From: Actinomycetota bacterium | GTDB taxonomy: Bacteria > Actinomycetota > Actinomycetes > Propionibacteriales > Nocardioidaceae | Direction: 5' to 3' | Length of the DNA stretch: 56,208 nucleotides | Assembly: GCA_009701885.1 (NCBI GenBank) | Contig: WLJH01000025.1 | Span: forward strand, 1-56,208 | Part shown: in pieces, positions 33,130 to 41,229 of the stretch | Layout: every line of letters starts with the position of its first letter | Numbering within the stretch: the first letter of the stretch is position 1 | Made by a program: the position numbers and the translations under genes | Notes under the pieces: model-generated | Seen by the model: the letters and a program-made list of their open reading frames with translations, nothing else | What the model was told of the DNA's origin: nothing | Database searches by the model: none

Positions 33130-33830
33130 GCGCGACCCTCGGTGCGCACGAACTTCGCCGCGGCCACGGGGTCCGTCGGCCCCGCGCCGTACGCCGGGCA
33201 GAGGCGGGCGACCGGGCAGGCACCGCACGCGGGCTTCTGCGCGTGGCAGCGGCGCCGGCCGTGCCAGATCAGCCGGTGGCTGAGCATCGTCCAGTCCTTG
33301 CGGGGGAACAGCGCCCCCACGGCGTGCTCGACCTTGACCGGGTCGGTCTCCTCGGTCCAGCCGAACCGGCGTGCCAGCCGGCCGAAGTGGGTGTCGACGG
33401 TGATGCCCGGCACGTCGAAGGCGTTGCCGAGCACGACGTTGGCGGTCTTGCGGCCGACGCCGGGCAGCTTCACGAGCTCGGCCAGCCTCGGCGGCACCTG
33501 GCCCTCGTGGTGCTCGACGAGGTGGGCGGAGAGCTTGAGCAGCGACTCGGTCTTGGCCCGGAAGAAGCCGAGCGGCCCGACGATCCCCTCGAGCGTCTCG
33601 CGGTCGGCAGCAGCCATCGACCGGGCGTCGGGGTAGGCCGCGAAGAGGGTGGACCGCACCGCGTTGACCCGCTTGTCCGTCGTCTGCGCGGACAGGACCG
33701 TGACGACCAGTAGCTGGAAGGCGTCGTCGAAGTCGAGCTCGCAGTGGGCGTCGGGGTAGGTCTCGGCCAGCACCCGGTGGATGCGACGGGCCCGCCGGGT
33801 CAGGGCGAGGGGGGACTCCGGCGCGGGCAC
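33126..33830 (-). CDS. nth: endonuclease III
   Basis: This 234-residue bifunctional DNA glycosylase/AP lyase removes oxidised pyrimidines. The helix-hairpin-helix LPGVGRKTANVVL contains the catalytic Lys128. Asp146 is in VDTHFGRL, and the [4Fe-4S] ligands are Cys195, 202, 205 and 211 (C-x6-C-x2-C-x5-C). It is complete. The GTG at 33830 has TAGGGT 6 nt upstream (33842-33837), so it is probably leaderless and the first gene of the marP operon. It diverges from crp. Confidence 0.95.
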   Translation of the reverse strand: MPAPESPLALTRRARRIHRVLAETYPDAHCELDFDDAFQLLVVTVLSAQTTDKRVNAVRSTLFAAYPDARSMAAADRETLEGIVGPLGFFRAKTESLLKLSAHLVEHHEGQVPPRLAELVKLPGVGRKTANVVLGNAFDVPGITVDTHFGRLARRFGWTEETDPVKVEHAVGALFPRKDWTMLSHRLIWHGRRRCHAQKPACGACPVARLCPAYGAGPTDPVAAAKFVRTEGRA

Positions 33831-33836
33831 AGCGCA

Positions 33837-33842
33837 ACCCTA
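33837..33842 (-). promoter_or_regulatory. -10 box of leaderless nth operon
   Basis: TAGGGT on the minus strand lies 6 nt before the nth GTG. The same box-to-start distance is seen at 11121 and 43756. Confidence 0.5.
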
Positions 33843-33973
33843 CGAGACGGGTGCGACAGCCAGCTCGTACGCCGGCGCCGACCGCTCCCCACCCGGCTCC
33901 GGACCCCGGAACCCCCGCGGGAGCAGGAACTTTGCCGGAAGGACCGCCACGCGGGTGGCGCCCCCGATGGTGC

Positions 33974-33999
33974 TTGTGATGAATTGCACTCGATAGGAT
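33974..33999 (+). promoter_or_regulatory. crp promoter with Crp-like site
   Basis: TGTGATGAATTGCACT (33975-33990) fits the Crp consensus TGTGA-N6-TCACA with a good left half and a partial right half. It lies just upstream of the -10 box TAGGAT (33994-33999), where bound Crp would block RNA polymerase. The tract is notably AT-rich for this DNA. Autoregulation is inferred. Confidence 0.55.
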
Positions 34000-34060
34000 C
34001 GTCACACGCAGACGTGCGCCGCGGACCGCCCTGGTCCTCGACGCTCCCCAAGGAGGTCCC

Positions 34061-34738
34061 GTGGACAACGACGTGCTCCGCCAGGCACCGCTCTTCAGCG
34101 CGCTCGACGACGAGGCGGCCTCGGCGCTGCGCGGCTCGATGAGCGAGAACCGGCTGCGCCGCGGCGACGTGCTCTTCCACGAGGGCGACTCCGGCGACAA
34201 GCTCTACGTCGTCCTCGACGGCAAGGTGAAGCTCGGCCGCACCTCCTCCGACGGTCGCGAGAACCTCCTGGCGATCCTCGGCCCCGGGCAGATGTTCGGC
34301 GAGCTCTCGCTCTTCGACCCGGGCCCGCGCTCGGCCACGGTCACCGCGGTCACCGACTGCTCCTTCGCCTCGCTGTCGCACGAGGACCTCCTGCGCTGGC
34401 TCGAGGGCCGTCCGGTCGTCGCCCGCGGCCTGCTCGCCCAGCTCGCCGGCCGGCTGCGCAAGGCCAACGACGTCGTGGCCGACCTGGTCTTCTCCGACGT
34501 GCCCGGCCGCGTCGCCAAGGCGCTGCTCGACCTCGCCGACCGCTTCGGCCGCACCGCCGACGACGGCGTCCACGTGCACCACGACCTCACGCAGGAGGAG
34601 CTGGCCCAGTTGGTCGGCGCCTCCCGCGAGACGGTCAACAAGGCGCTCGCCGACTTCGCCTCGCGCGGCTGGCTGCGCCTGGAGCCCCGCTCGGTCGTGA
34701 TCATGGACGTCGAGCGGCTCAGCCGCCGCGCCCGCTGA
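34061..34738 (+). CDS. crp: Crp/Fnr-family transcription regulator
   Basis: This 225-residue cAMP-responsive regulator has a cyclic-nucleotide domain (about 10-120) with the phosphate-binding cassette MFGELSLFDPGPRSATV, a long dimer helix, and a winged helix-turn-helix (LTQEELAQLVGASRETVNKAL, about 172-192). It corresponds to Rv3676/GlxR-type regulators, which control carbon, acetate and respiratory genes. Crp-type sites are visible at its own promoter and at the actP and acs promoters. The GTG at 34061 follows AAGGAGG at 5 nt. It is divergent from nth, as in mycobacteria. Confidence 0.95.
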   Translation: MDNDVLRQAPLFSALDDEAASALRGSMSENRLRRGDVLFHEGDSGDKLYVVLDGKVKLGRTSSDGRENLLAILGPGQMFGELSLFDPGPRSATVTAVTDCSFASLSHEDLLRWLEGRPVVARGLLAQLAGRLRKANDVVADLVFSDVPGRVAKALLDLADRFGRTADDGVHVHHDLTQEELAQLVGASRETVNKALADFASRGWLRLEPRSVVIMDVERLSRRAR

Positions 34739-34755
34739 GCCGGAGGACGCACCCG

Positions 34756-35073
34756 GTGGACTCGGACACCACTGCTCGTCGCATCCCGCGCGACTACCCG
34801 CCGTTCCTCTACATCCCCTGTCTCGCGCACGTGCGCGAGGCCGCGGGAGCCGAGGCGGTTTACCGCACGACGAAGGACGGCCGCACCGCCCTGCTCGTCT
34901 ACTCAGCGCTCGACAGGCTGCACGCTTGCTGCGGCGAGGACCAGCCGTGGTTCGGACTGCCGACCCATGAGCTCCAACGTCTCTACGACGTCCGACCGTT
35001 CGACGTCGTCTACACCGATGTCTACGTCCCCGAGGAGCGGCGCGAGCCCGGTCCTCAGAGGCAGCCGCGGTGA
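34756..35073 (+). CDS. SAV_915-like small protein of unknown function
   Basis: This 105-residue acidic, Tyr-rich protein (RDYPPFLYIPCLAHVREAAG, then a CC pair in LHACCGED and FDVVYTDVYVP at the end) resembles the SAV_915 group of short actinobacterial proteins that accompany EspC/WXG100-type secreted proteins. That resemblance is from memory of the pattern and is moderate. There is no signal peptide or membrane segment. The GTG at 34756 lies 17 bp after crp. Its stop overlaps the next gene's GTG (GTGA at 35070-35073), so it belongs to the four-gene cassette that follows. Confidence 0.55.
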   Translation: MDSDTTARRIPRDYPPFLYIPCLAHVREAAGAEAVYRTTKDGRTALLVYSALDRLHACCGEDQPWFGLPTHELQRLYDVRPFDVVYTDVYVPEERREPGPQRQPR

Positions 35074-35390
35074 TCGCCGCCGAGGGTGGGGGCGGCACGG
35101 CCCCGTCGAGCCTGGTCGTCGATCCCGCCACGCTGACGCGGGTCGCGACCGGCCTGGGCACCGGCGCGGGCGAGCTCGACGCCTGCGGGAGCACGCGCCC
35201 CACCGCGAGTGGCACCGGACAGGCCGAGCCGCTGCTGCTGATGATCCTGGCAGCCGCGAGCGAGGCCGGGGCGAGGCTCTCCTACGAGTCCCGGGTCCTG
35301 GCCGCAGCGGTCGAGGACTGCAACGTCGCGGTGCAGGACACCGACGCCGTCGCCGCGGCCTCCTTCCTCGTCCAGGGGCTCAGGTCGTGA
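35070..35390 (+). CDS. EspC/PE-like small type VII secretion-type protein
   Basis: This 106-residue, Ala/Gly-rich helical protein begins LVVDPATLTRVATGLG and continues with a second helix (SEAGARLSYESRVLAAAVED). That is the two-helix pattern of EspC-like (DUF2580) partners of WXG100 proteins. It overlaps its neighbours on both sides by GTGA junctions. By family, such proteins form a heterodimer with the larger WXG-type protein and guide export by an ESX/type VII system. No ESX core genes are in this window. Confidence 0.6.
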   Translation: MIAAEGGGGTAPSSLVVDPATLTRVATGLGTGAGELDACGSTRPTASGTGQAEPLLLMILAAASEAGARLSYESRVLAAAVEDCNVAVQDTDAVAAASFLVQGLRS

Positions 35391-36598
35391 GCGATCTCGA
35401 CACCGAGATCGAGGGCAGCAGCGCGGCGATCCGCTCCGTTGCCACCTGGCTCCGCTCCGACCTCGGCACCGGCTTCTCCGACCTCGGCGATACCGTGGCC
35501 GCCCAGCGCTCGGCTGCGCGGGGAGACTGGGAGGGCGAGGCCGCCACGGCGTTCGCTTCCCGTGCGGCCACTCTCGCCACCGCAGCCGATGAGGGCGCGC
35601 AGATCAGCGCTGCCGTCGCAGTCGACCTCGAGGCGCTTGCCACCGCGATGGAGAAAGCACAGGAGGAGATGGCCACTGTCCGCTCCCTCGCCATGAGCGC
35701 CGAACTGACAGTCGACGGCTTCTTCGTCCGACATCCGGGTCCGGGGCCGTCCGGGTCGAGACCCGGACCCGACGCCACACCTGCCCAAGCGGACGCTTGG
35801 GATGAGAGCGTGCGCCAGCACGAGCAGCGGGTGCGAACCTGGAACCGCTGTGTCGAGGACGCGAATGGCACGTGGAACAGGTGGCAGGCCGCGCTCGACG
35901 CGGCTGGCGCGGCTTGGGCACGTCATGACACGAGGTACGTCAACATCGCGGCCGCGCTCCTGTCAGCTGGCGTCCAGCTCGAGCTCATCCGACGTACGAC
36001 GCCCATCCTCCTCGCCGAGGTCGACTCCATGCTCACGCGGGCGGCCGAGCTGCGCGTGCACGCCGATGCCCTCTACACCCCTGACGGCCGAGTACTCGAC
36101 CGGAACCACTTCTACGACCTGCTCGACGAAGCGGACCGTCTCGACGACGCCCACCCCGCCGCCCGTGCGGGACTCCCCAACTGGGAGCTGCCGCGCGGAC
36201 TCACTCGGGGGCTGTGGGTGCTCGACGTCGCGGCAGCCGGGTTCGGCATCTACTCGGACTGGGACGAGGAGGGGCCGACGCAGGCCATCGTCTCCAACGC
36301 CGTCCCCGCGACGGCCTCGATCGCCTCGGGTGTTCTAGCCGGCGCAGCAGCAGGCGCGGCTATCGGCACCCTCGTTCCGTTACCGGGAGTCGGGACGGCC
36401 GCTGGGGTCGTCGTCGGTGCTGGTGTAGGGCTCGTGGTCGGCTCGTTCACGTCCGGAGCCGTCGACAGCCTTTTCGAGTCCGGCGCCGACAGTCTGGGCG
36501 ACTGGGGAGGCGCCGTCTCCGACGGGTTGGGCGAGCTCGGCGACACTGTCGGCAGCGTCGGAGATGGGGTAGGCGAGGTCTTTGACGCGATCTTCTGA
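35387..36598 (+). CDS. large WXG100-like protein with glycine-zipper C-terminus
   Basis: This 403-residue protein has a WXG100-like four-helix start with WxG at residues 48-50 (GDWEGEAATAF). A Pro/Gly linker (about 112-125, HPGPGPSGSRPGP) and a helical middle with scattered Trp follow. Near 300-360 a glycine-zipper membrane region (ASGVLAGAAAGAAIGTLV, GVGTAAGVVVGAGVG) precedes an acidic Gly/Asp tail. The layout, a secretion module followed by a variable C-terminal domain, is that of type VII-secreted polymorphic toxins; a pore-forming end is possible but not shown. Codon use is looser than in neighbours, suggesting transfer. Its end overlaps the membrane protein gene by 17 bp. Confidence 0.6.
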   Translation: MSDLDTEIEGSSAAIRSVATWLRSDLGTGFSDLGDTVAAQRSAARGDWEGEAATAFASRAATLATAADEGAQISAAVAVDLEALATAMEKAQEEMATVRSLAMSAELTVDGFFVRHPGPGPSGSRPGPDATPAQADAWDESVRQHEQRVRTWNRCVEDANGTWNRWQAALDAAGAAWARHDTRYVNIAAALLSAGVQLELIRRTTPILLAEVDSMLTRAAELRVHADALYTPDGRVLDRNHFYDLLDEADRLDDAHPAARAGLPNWELPRGLTRGLWVLDVAAAGFGIYSDWDEEGPTQAIVSNAVPATASIASGVLAGAAAGAAIGTLVPLPGVGTAAGVVVGAGVGLVVGSFTSGAVDSLFESGADSLGDWGGAVSDGLGELGDTVGSVGDGVGEVFDAIF

Positions 36599-37358
36599 AG
36601 GCCTTTCCACCCCTCGAACGGCGGGCGTTCTCTTCACGGCCGCGATCACGGGGGTGATCTGCGCAGGAGCCCTCTGGGCTGCCGCCACCGGGCAGCAGGA
36701 CCGGACAGGCATGCTCGTCCTGGCGCTCTTCACCGGGTCGGTGTCACTCATGATGCTGGCCAGCCTCCGGGGCTACATGGACCCCTGGTCGGTCGCTGAG
36801 CTCGACGGCCGCCCGGCCTGGCGACTGCGACTAGGGCCCACGCGCTTCCTCACGGTCGCTGTCGCCCTCGTCCTGGTCGCGACAGCCCTGGGTATCGGGC
36901 TCGGCGCCCTGAGCATCGCGGAGCAGTCCGCCGTCGGCGGCGTCATCGTGGGCGCCCTGGCGCTGGGCTTCCTGCTGCTCGCCGAGGAGATGGGGCGGGT
37001 CGCCGCGCGGGCACCGGCCCTGCTCATCGGGATCGACCGGCTGCGTCACGAAGGCGCCGGCATCGAGGTCGAGCTGGCCTGGGACGACGTGTCCTTCATC
37101 GACTACGTCCACCGGCGCTCCCGCTGGGCCAGTGTGCGCATCGGCGCCGCTCGCGACGCCACCACCCACCGCGCCCGCAAGAGGTTCTCCCTGCTCCCGC
37201 TCGACCACGTGCCCGAGGAGCCGGGGATCGAGGTCCGTCTCACGCTGCTCCAGGACCCCGCCGCCATCATGCGGCTGCTCCGGGACCTGCACATCGGCGA
37301 CCGACCCACCCGCGAGGCGCTCATCCCCCGCGGCACTCCTGACCTCCCGATCAGGTGA
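36582..37358 (+). CDS. membrane protein paired with the WXG100-like protein
   Basis: This 258-residue protein has helices at about 14-35, 42-62, 86-110 and 118-138, then a soluble C-terminal domain (about 145-258) with a Trp/Tyr-rich strand (DDVSFIDYVHRRSRWASVRIG). The only upstream start is a TTG at 36582 inside the end of the preceding gene; the next candidate (GTG at 36655) would lose half of helix 1. The tight overlap with a possible pore-forming toxin gene makes an immunity or anchoring role plausible. I do not recognise a known family. Confidence 0.55.
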   Translation: MTRSSEGLSTPRTAGVLFTAAITGVICAGALWAAATGQQDRTGMLVLALFTGSVSLMMLASLRGYMDPWSVAELDGRPAWRLRLGPTRFLTVAVALVLVATALGIGLGALSIAEQSAVGGVIVGALALGFLLLAEEMGRVAARAPALLIGIDRLRHEGAGIEVELAWDDVSFIDYVHRRSRWASVRIGAARDATTHRARKRFSLLPLDHVPEEPGIEVRLTLLQDPAAIMRLLRDLHIGDRPTREALIPRGTPDLPIR

Positions 37359-37406
37359 CCCCATTCCGACCCCCGTCTGCGTCTGACGGGGCGTGAGGGT
37401 GGGGCG

Positions 37407-37904
37407 GTGAGCAACGACCGGGCGGGCTTCGAGGCGTTCGTGGGCGCCCGCACGCCCGCGCTCACCCGGACGGCGTACCTCCTGACCGGGGATGCCCACC
37501 TCGCCGAGGACCTCGTGCAGTCCGCACTGCTCAAGGCCGCCGAGCACTGGCAGCGCATCCACACCTCGCCCGAGGCCTACGTCCGGCGCACGATGTACCA
37601 CCAGCAGGTCTCCTGGTGGCGACGTCGTCGCGGCGTGCGCGAGCACACCATCGAGGGGTACGACGCCGCCGACCGCGTCCCCGACCTCGACGTCGCCCTG
37701 AGCGTCCGCGACGCGCTGGCGCTGCTGACCACGCGGCAGCGCCAGGTGCTGGTGCTGCGCTTCTTCGAGGACCTCACCGAGCACCAGGTCGCCGACGTGC
37801 TCGGCATCAGCCGCGGCTCGGTGAAGTCCACCACCCGCCAGGCCTTCGACCGGCTGCGCCGCGTCGCGCCCCACCTGGCCGAGCTCGTGGAGGACCCCGC
37901 ATGA
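37407..37904 (+). CDS. SigE-family ECF RNA polymerase sigma factor
   Basis: This 165-residue sigma factor has region 2 (ALTRTAYLLTGDAHLAEDLVQ) and region 4 (LLTTRQRQVLVLRFFEDLTE, QVADVLGISRGSVKSTTRQA). The sequence style is that of the actinobacterial SigE-family (SigE70-type) ECF group. It directs transcription of a small regulon, usually under control of the next gene's product. The GTG is at 37407. Its stop overlaps the following gene (ATGA at 37901-37904). Confidence 0.92.
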   Translation: MSNDRAGFEAFVGARTPALTRTAYLLTGDAHLAEDLVQSALLKAAEHWQRIHTSPEAYVRRTMYHQQVSWWRRRRGVREHTIEGYDAADRVPDLDVALSVRDALALLTTRQRQVLVLRFFEDLTEHQVADVLGISRGSVKSTTRQAFDRLRRVAPHLAELVEDPA

Positions 37905-39328
37905 GCCCCTCCCCCGACTCCCTGCGCGACCTGCTCGAGCGGGAGGCCGAGCAGGCCCCGCACGTGGTCGTCCCCGCCGACACCTGGCAGCGCGGCCGCC
38001 GTCGCCGGCGCACCAAGGCCGGTGCGGTGATCGTGGCTGCGGCAGCCGTGGTGGCAGGCGTCCTCGTCGGCCCCGGGCTGTTGCCCGACGCCGACCGCTC
38101 GGTCTCCCCCGCGGGCCCCGGGGCCGGGCTGGGTCTGCCGGACCACCTCCACGCTCCACCGGAGCGGATGTCGGACCAGGACACCGAGACCGGCGAGTGG
38201 GTCCGGGACGAGGTCCGCTCCGACCTGGCCGTCGGTCCGGCGGCCGCAGCCTGGGTCACCCCAGGCGGGCTCCCGGTCGTGGTCGACGCCGAGACCGGGG
38301 AGCACCACCTGCTCGATCTGCCGGACGTGGTGAGCGCGAACCTGTTGGCGCGCTCCCGGTACGGGTCGGACTGGCAGCCGCTCGCGCTGTCGTCCGACGG
38401 GCGGGAGCTGGCGTACGGCTACGCCCGGATCACCGAGGACGACGCGTTCTCGGGGGTCCGGGTCGTCGACCTCGTGACCGGGGACCTCGTGTGGGACCGT
38501 CCGCTCACGTCGTCGGAACCCGTGGCGGTGTCGCAGGTGTCGTGGTCACGCTCCGGCGCGTGGATCGCGTGGCGCGGCGACCGGCCCCGGGAGTGGACAC
38601 CGTCCTCCATCGGCGGCAGCACGCCTGTGGCAGGGACGCTCAACACTGAGCTGGCCGGGCTGGGCGCGGAGCTCGAGGTGGCGGGCGGCGGTGCGGTCGC
38701 GATGTCGGACGAGGGCCTCGGCCTCGCCCTCACCGCCGGGCGGGTCACGACCCTGGGCAGCTGTCTTCCCGGTGGACGCGGCAGCTCCTTCTGCGTGCCC
38801 GGCACACCACGCTGGCAGGTCGACGTCGACCAGGTGGCACCCGGAGCGGTCTTCTCCCCCGACGGCTCGACCCTGGCCCTGAGCACCTACGACGGCTATG
38901 ACCTGGTCACCCTGGAGCTCGGCGACCGCCGACCCACGGTCGGTGCCGAGGGGATGCCCGGCGACCGGCCGTGGCAGGTGTCCGCGCTCGGTTGGATCGA
39001 CGACGAGCACGTGCTGGTCCTCCGCGACGACGACGAGGGCTCGGACGGGACGCTGTCGATCGTCCCCGTCGACGCCGAGGCCGGCGCGAGCGTCGACGTC
39101 GGGAGCGTCGATTCCGCCGTCGGACGACCCAGCATCGCCATCGACCTGGTCACCCTCGACCGACCGACGGTCGAGCGCCCCGACCCCGACTGGCCGTGGA
39201 GCGAGGAGCGCTGGGTGGCGACGGTCGGCGGCGGGGTGCTCGCGGGGCTCCTGCTGCTCGCGGTCGGGCTGGAGGTGCGCCGTCGACGAGCGGTCGACCG
39301 GCAGCGTGGTGACAGCGTCGCGACGTGA
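37901..39328 (+). CDS. membrane-anchored beta-propeller, putative anti-sigma partner
   Basis: This 475-residue protein has a short cytosolic N-terminus (DSLRDLLEREAEQAPHVVVP), one membrane helix (about 40-60) after an RRRRR stop, and a large extracytoplasmic region. That region contains repeated WD40/TolB-like blades (ALSSDGRELAYGY, SRSGAWIAWRGD, FSPDGSTLALSTYDGYD, LGWIDDEHVLV) and a Cys pair (GSCLPGGRGSSFC). A second helix lies near the C-terminus (about 443-462) before a basic end. Co-translation with an ECF sigma factor suggests it senses an envelope signal and controls the sigma factor. No canonical HXXXCXXC zinc motif is present. Confidence 0.7.
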   Translation: MSPSPDSLRDLLEREAEQAPHVVVPADTWQRGRRRRRTKAGAVIVAAAAVVAGVLVGPGLLPDADRSVSPAGPGAGLGLPDHLHAPPERMSDQDTETGEWVRDEVRSDLAVGPAAAAWVTPGGLPVVVDAETGEHHLLDLPDVVSANLLARSRYGSDWQPLALSSDGRELAYGYARITEDDAFSGVRVVDLVTGDLVWDRPLTSSEPVAVSQVSWSRSGAWIAWRGDRPREWTPSSIGGSTPVAGTLNTELAGLGAELEVAGGGAVAMSDEGLGLALTAGRVTTLGSCLPGGRGSSFCVPGTPRWQVDVDQVAPGAVFSPDGSTLALSTYDGYDLVTLELGDRRPTVGAEGMPGDRPWQVSALGWIDDEHVLVLRDDDEGSDGTLSIVPVDAEAGASVDVGSVDSAVGRPSIAIDLVTLDRPTVERPDPDWPWSEERWVATVGGGVLAGLLLLAVGLEVRRRRAVDRQRGDSVAT

Positions 39329-39388
39329 CGGCTTGCCGGCTGCCCCGGACCGGCTGCGCGATGGTGCCCGTTCGCAGGCACCTCACCC

Positions 39389-39425
39389 GGTCTCGACGAC
39401 GCTCGCTGGCGCTCGCTGCTCGACC
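39389..39425. repeat. dispersed repeat family A copy
   Basis: GGTCTCGACGACGCTCGCTG and the following 17 bp match the unit at 17001-17039 apart from two missing bases and one substitution. It lies between convergent genes; nothing else is recognised in 39329-39539. Confidence 0.7.
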
Positions 39426-39539
39426 TCCGGGCGGGAACTCCCCGTACCCAGACGGTCGTACCGCGGCCTGGGCGGGCGCGCCCAGGTGTGGCGACAGGGT
39501 CTGGAGGCCCGGTATGACCGTCTGGCTCCGGAGATCGCG

Positions 39540-40352
39540 TCAGCGACCCCGCAGGTAGGCCAGCTGCGCGCGGACGGAGAGCTCGGCGGCGCCCCACAGG
39601 ACGGGGTCGACGTCGGCGTACACGACCTCGACGACGCGGCGTGGCAGCGCGTCCTCGCCGAGCTGCTCGTCCTCGAGCTGGCCGAGGGCGGCCTGGACCT
39701 GGTCGAGCCGGGCCTGGCGGTGGTCGCGGTAGTAGGTGAGCGCCGTCAGGGCGTCGCTGATCACCGGGCCGTGGCCGGGCCACACGGCGGTGGCCTCCTC
39801 GCGCTCGGCGAGGGCGTGCAGCCGGTCGAGGGAGTCGAGGTAGGCGCCGAGCTGGCCGTCGGGGTGCGCGACGACGGTGGTGCCGCGGCCCAGCACGGTG
39901 TCGCCGGTGAGCACGACCCGGTCGGCGGGCAGCAGGAAGGACAGCGAGTCCGCGGTGTGGCCGGGCGTCCCGACCACGTGGACCTCCAGGCCGTCGACGG
40001 CCACGACGTCACCGTCGGCGAGGCCCTCGGAGCCCAGGCGGTACCCCGGGTCCAGGGCGCGTACGCCGCAGCCGACCGCCTCCGCGAACTCCCGGGCGGC
40101 CTCGGAGTGGTCTGCGTGGTGGTGCGTGAGGAGCACGGCACCGACGTTGCCCCGGCCCCCGGCCGCCTCGGCGAGGGCGGCGAGGTGCCCGGGGTCCGAG
40201 GGGCCAGGGTCGACGACGACCGAGCGCCGCGCGCCGGGCTCGCGCAGGACCCAGGAGTTGGTCCCGTCGAGCGTCATGAAGTTCGGGTTCGGGGCCAGCA
40301 CGCAGCGGCCCCGCTCCCCGAAGGACCCGCCTGCCCAGGTGGCCTCGCTCAC
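39540..40352 (-). CDS. metallo-beta-lactamase-fold hydrolase (Rv3677c-like)
   Basis: This 270-residue hydrolase of the LACTB2/glyoxalase II-like branch has the metal motif LTHHHADH, further His in GTPGHTADS, Asp in VLTGDTVLG and a last His in WPGHGPVI. The C-terminal helical part is that of endoribonuclease-like MBL proteins. The substrate is not established. It is the last gene of the minus-strand group DUF4177-ridA-nudix-MBL. The GTG at 40352 has GAGG upstream and starts 7 bp after the nudix stop. Confidence 0.9.
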   Translation of the reverse strand: MSEATWAGGSFGERGRCVLAPNPNFMTLDGTNSWVLREPGARRSVVVDPGPSDPGHLAALAEAAGGRGNVGAVLLTHHHADHSEAAREFAEAVGCGVRALDPGYRLGSEGLADGDVVAVDGLEVHVVGTPGHTADSLSFLLPADRVVLTGDTVLGRGTTVVAHPDGQLGAYLDSLDRLHALAEREEATAVWPGHGPVISDALTALTYYRDHRQARLDQVQAALGQLEDEQLGEDALPRRVVEVVYADVDPVLWGAAELSVRAQLAYLRGR

Positions 40353-40359
40353 GCGCGCC

Positions 40360-41229
40360 TCACGACCGACGCGCGGCCAGCACCGGCCGCAACCGGTCGG
40401 GCATCGACAGCGTCCAGCCGTCGTCGAGCGGCTCGACCGAGGGGCAGAACATCTCCAACCGTCGGTCCGTGGCGGCCGCGAGGACCGCGTCGGTGTCGGC
40501 GTACGTTCCGACCTCCATGGAGACCAGGTAGGTCGGCGGCATCATCGCCAGGCCGCCGGAGTCGGCCTCGTCGGCGGCCACCGCCGCGGGCAGCCACGTG
40601 ACCGAGGAGGACTCCGAGGACACGTCGCGGGTCAGCTGCCCCTCGGGCAGCCGGGCGACGAAGAACCACGTGCGGTAGCGCTTGGGCTCGAAGACCGGGG
40701 TCAGCCAGGCGTCCCAGGCGCCGAGCAGGTCGGTGCGCAGCACCAGCCCGCGGCGGTCCAGGACCTCGGTCAGCGAGGTCTCGCGGCCCTCGAGGGCGAC
40801 CCGGTCGGCCTCCCAGTCCTCGCCGCTGGTGTCGGCGACGACGTCGTCGGGCGAGGTGCCGGCCAGCAGGACACCGGACTCCTCGAAGGTCTCGCGCACG
40901 GCGGCGCAGACCAGGGCCCGCGCCTCCGACTCCGAGCACCCCAGGCGCTCGGCCCAGACGGCCGCGGACGGCCCGGCCCAGTGCTCGTCCTCGACCTCGA
41001 CGTCGCGGGGGTCCACGCCGCCGCCGGGGAAGACCGCCATGCCGCCGGCGAAGTCCATGGACAGCTGGCGGCGCAAGTAGTAGGCCTCCGGACCGGCGTC
41101 GGAGTCGCGCAGCAGGATCACGGTCGCCGCGTCGCGCGGCTCGACCGCGGCGCGGGTGCCGTCGTCGTACTCCCGGGCCACGGCCACGACCGCCTCCGGC
41201 AGCGGGACCGGCGGCAGCGGGATCCTCAC
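40360..41229 (-). CDS. Nudix hydrolase
   Basis: This 289-residue protein begins with PRDAATVILLRD, then FAGGMAVFPGGGVD. The Nudix helix occurs later as AAVRETFEESGVLL, separated by an insert of about 35 residues carrying WAERLGCSESEARAL, as in the eukaryote-type NUDT8/19-like or RppH-unlike long Nudix group. It probably cleaves a nucleoside-diphosphate derivative such as CoA. The GTG at 41229 overlaps the ridA stop (GTGA). It has no counterpart that I recall between Rv3677c and Rv3678c, so this gene looks inserted. Confidence 0.85.
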   Translation of the reverse strand: MRIPLPPVPLPEAVVAVAREYDDGTRAAVEPRDAATVILLRDSDAGPEAYYLRRQLSMDFAGGMAVFPGGGVDPRDVEVEDEHWAGPSAAVWAERLGCSESEARALVCAAVRETFEESGVLLAGTSPDDVVADTSGEDWEADRVALEGRETSLTEVLDRRGLVLRTDLLGAWDAWLTPVFEPKRYRTWFFVARLPEGQLTRDVSSESSSVTWLPAAVAADEADSGGLAMMPPTYLVSMEVGTYADTDAVLAAATDRRLEMFCPSVEPLDDGWTLSMPDRLRPVLAARRS

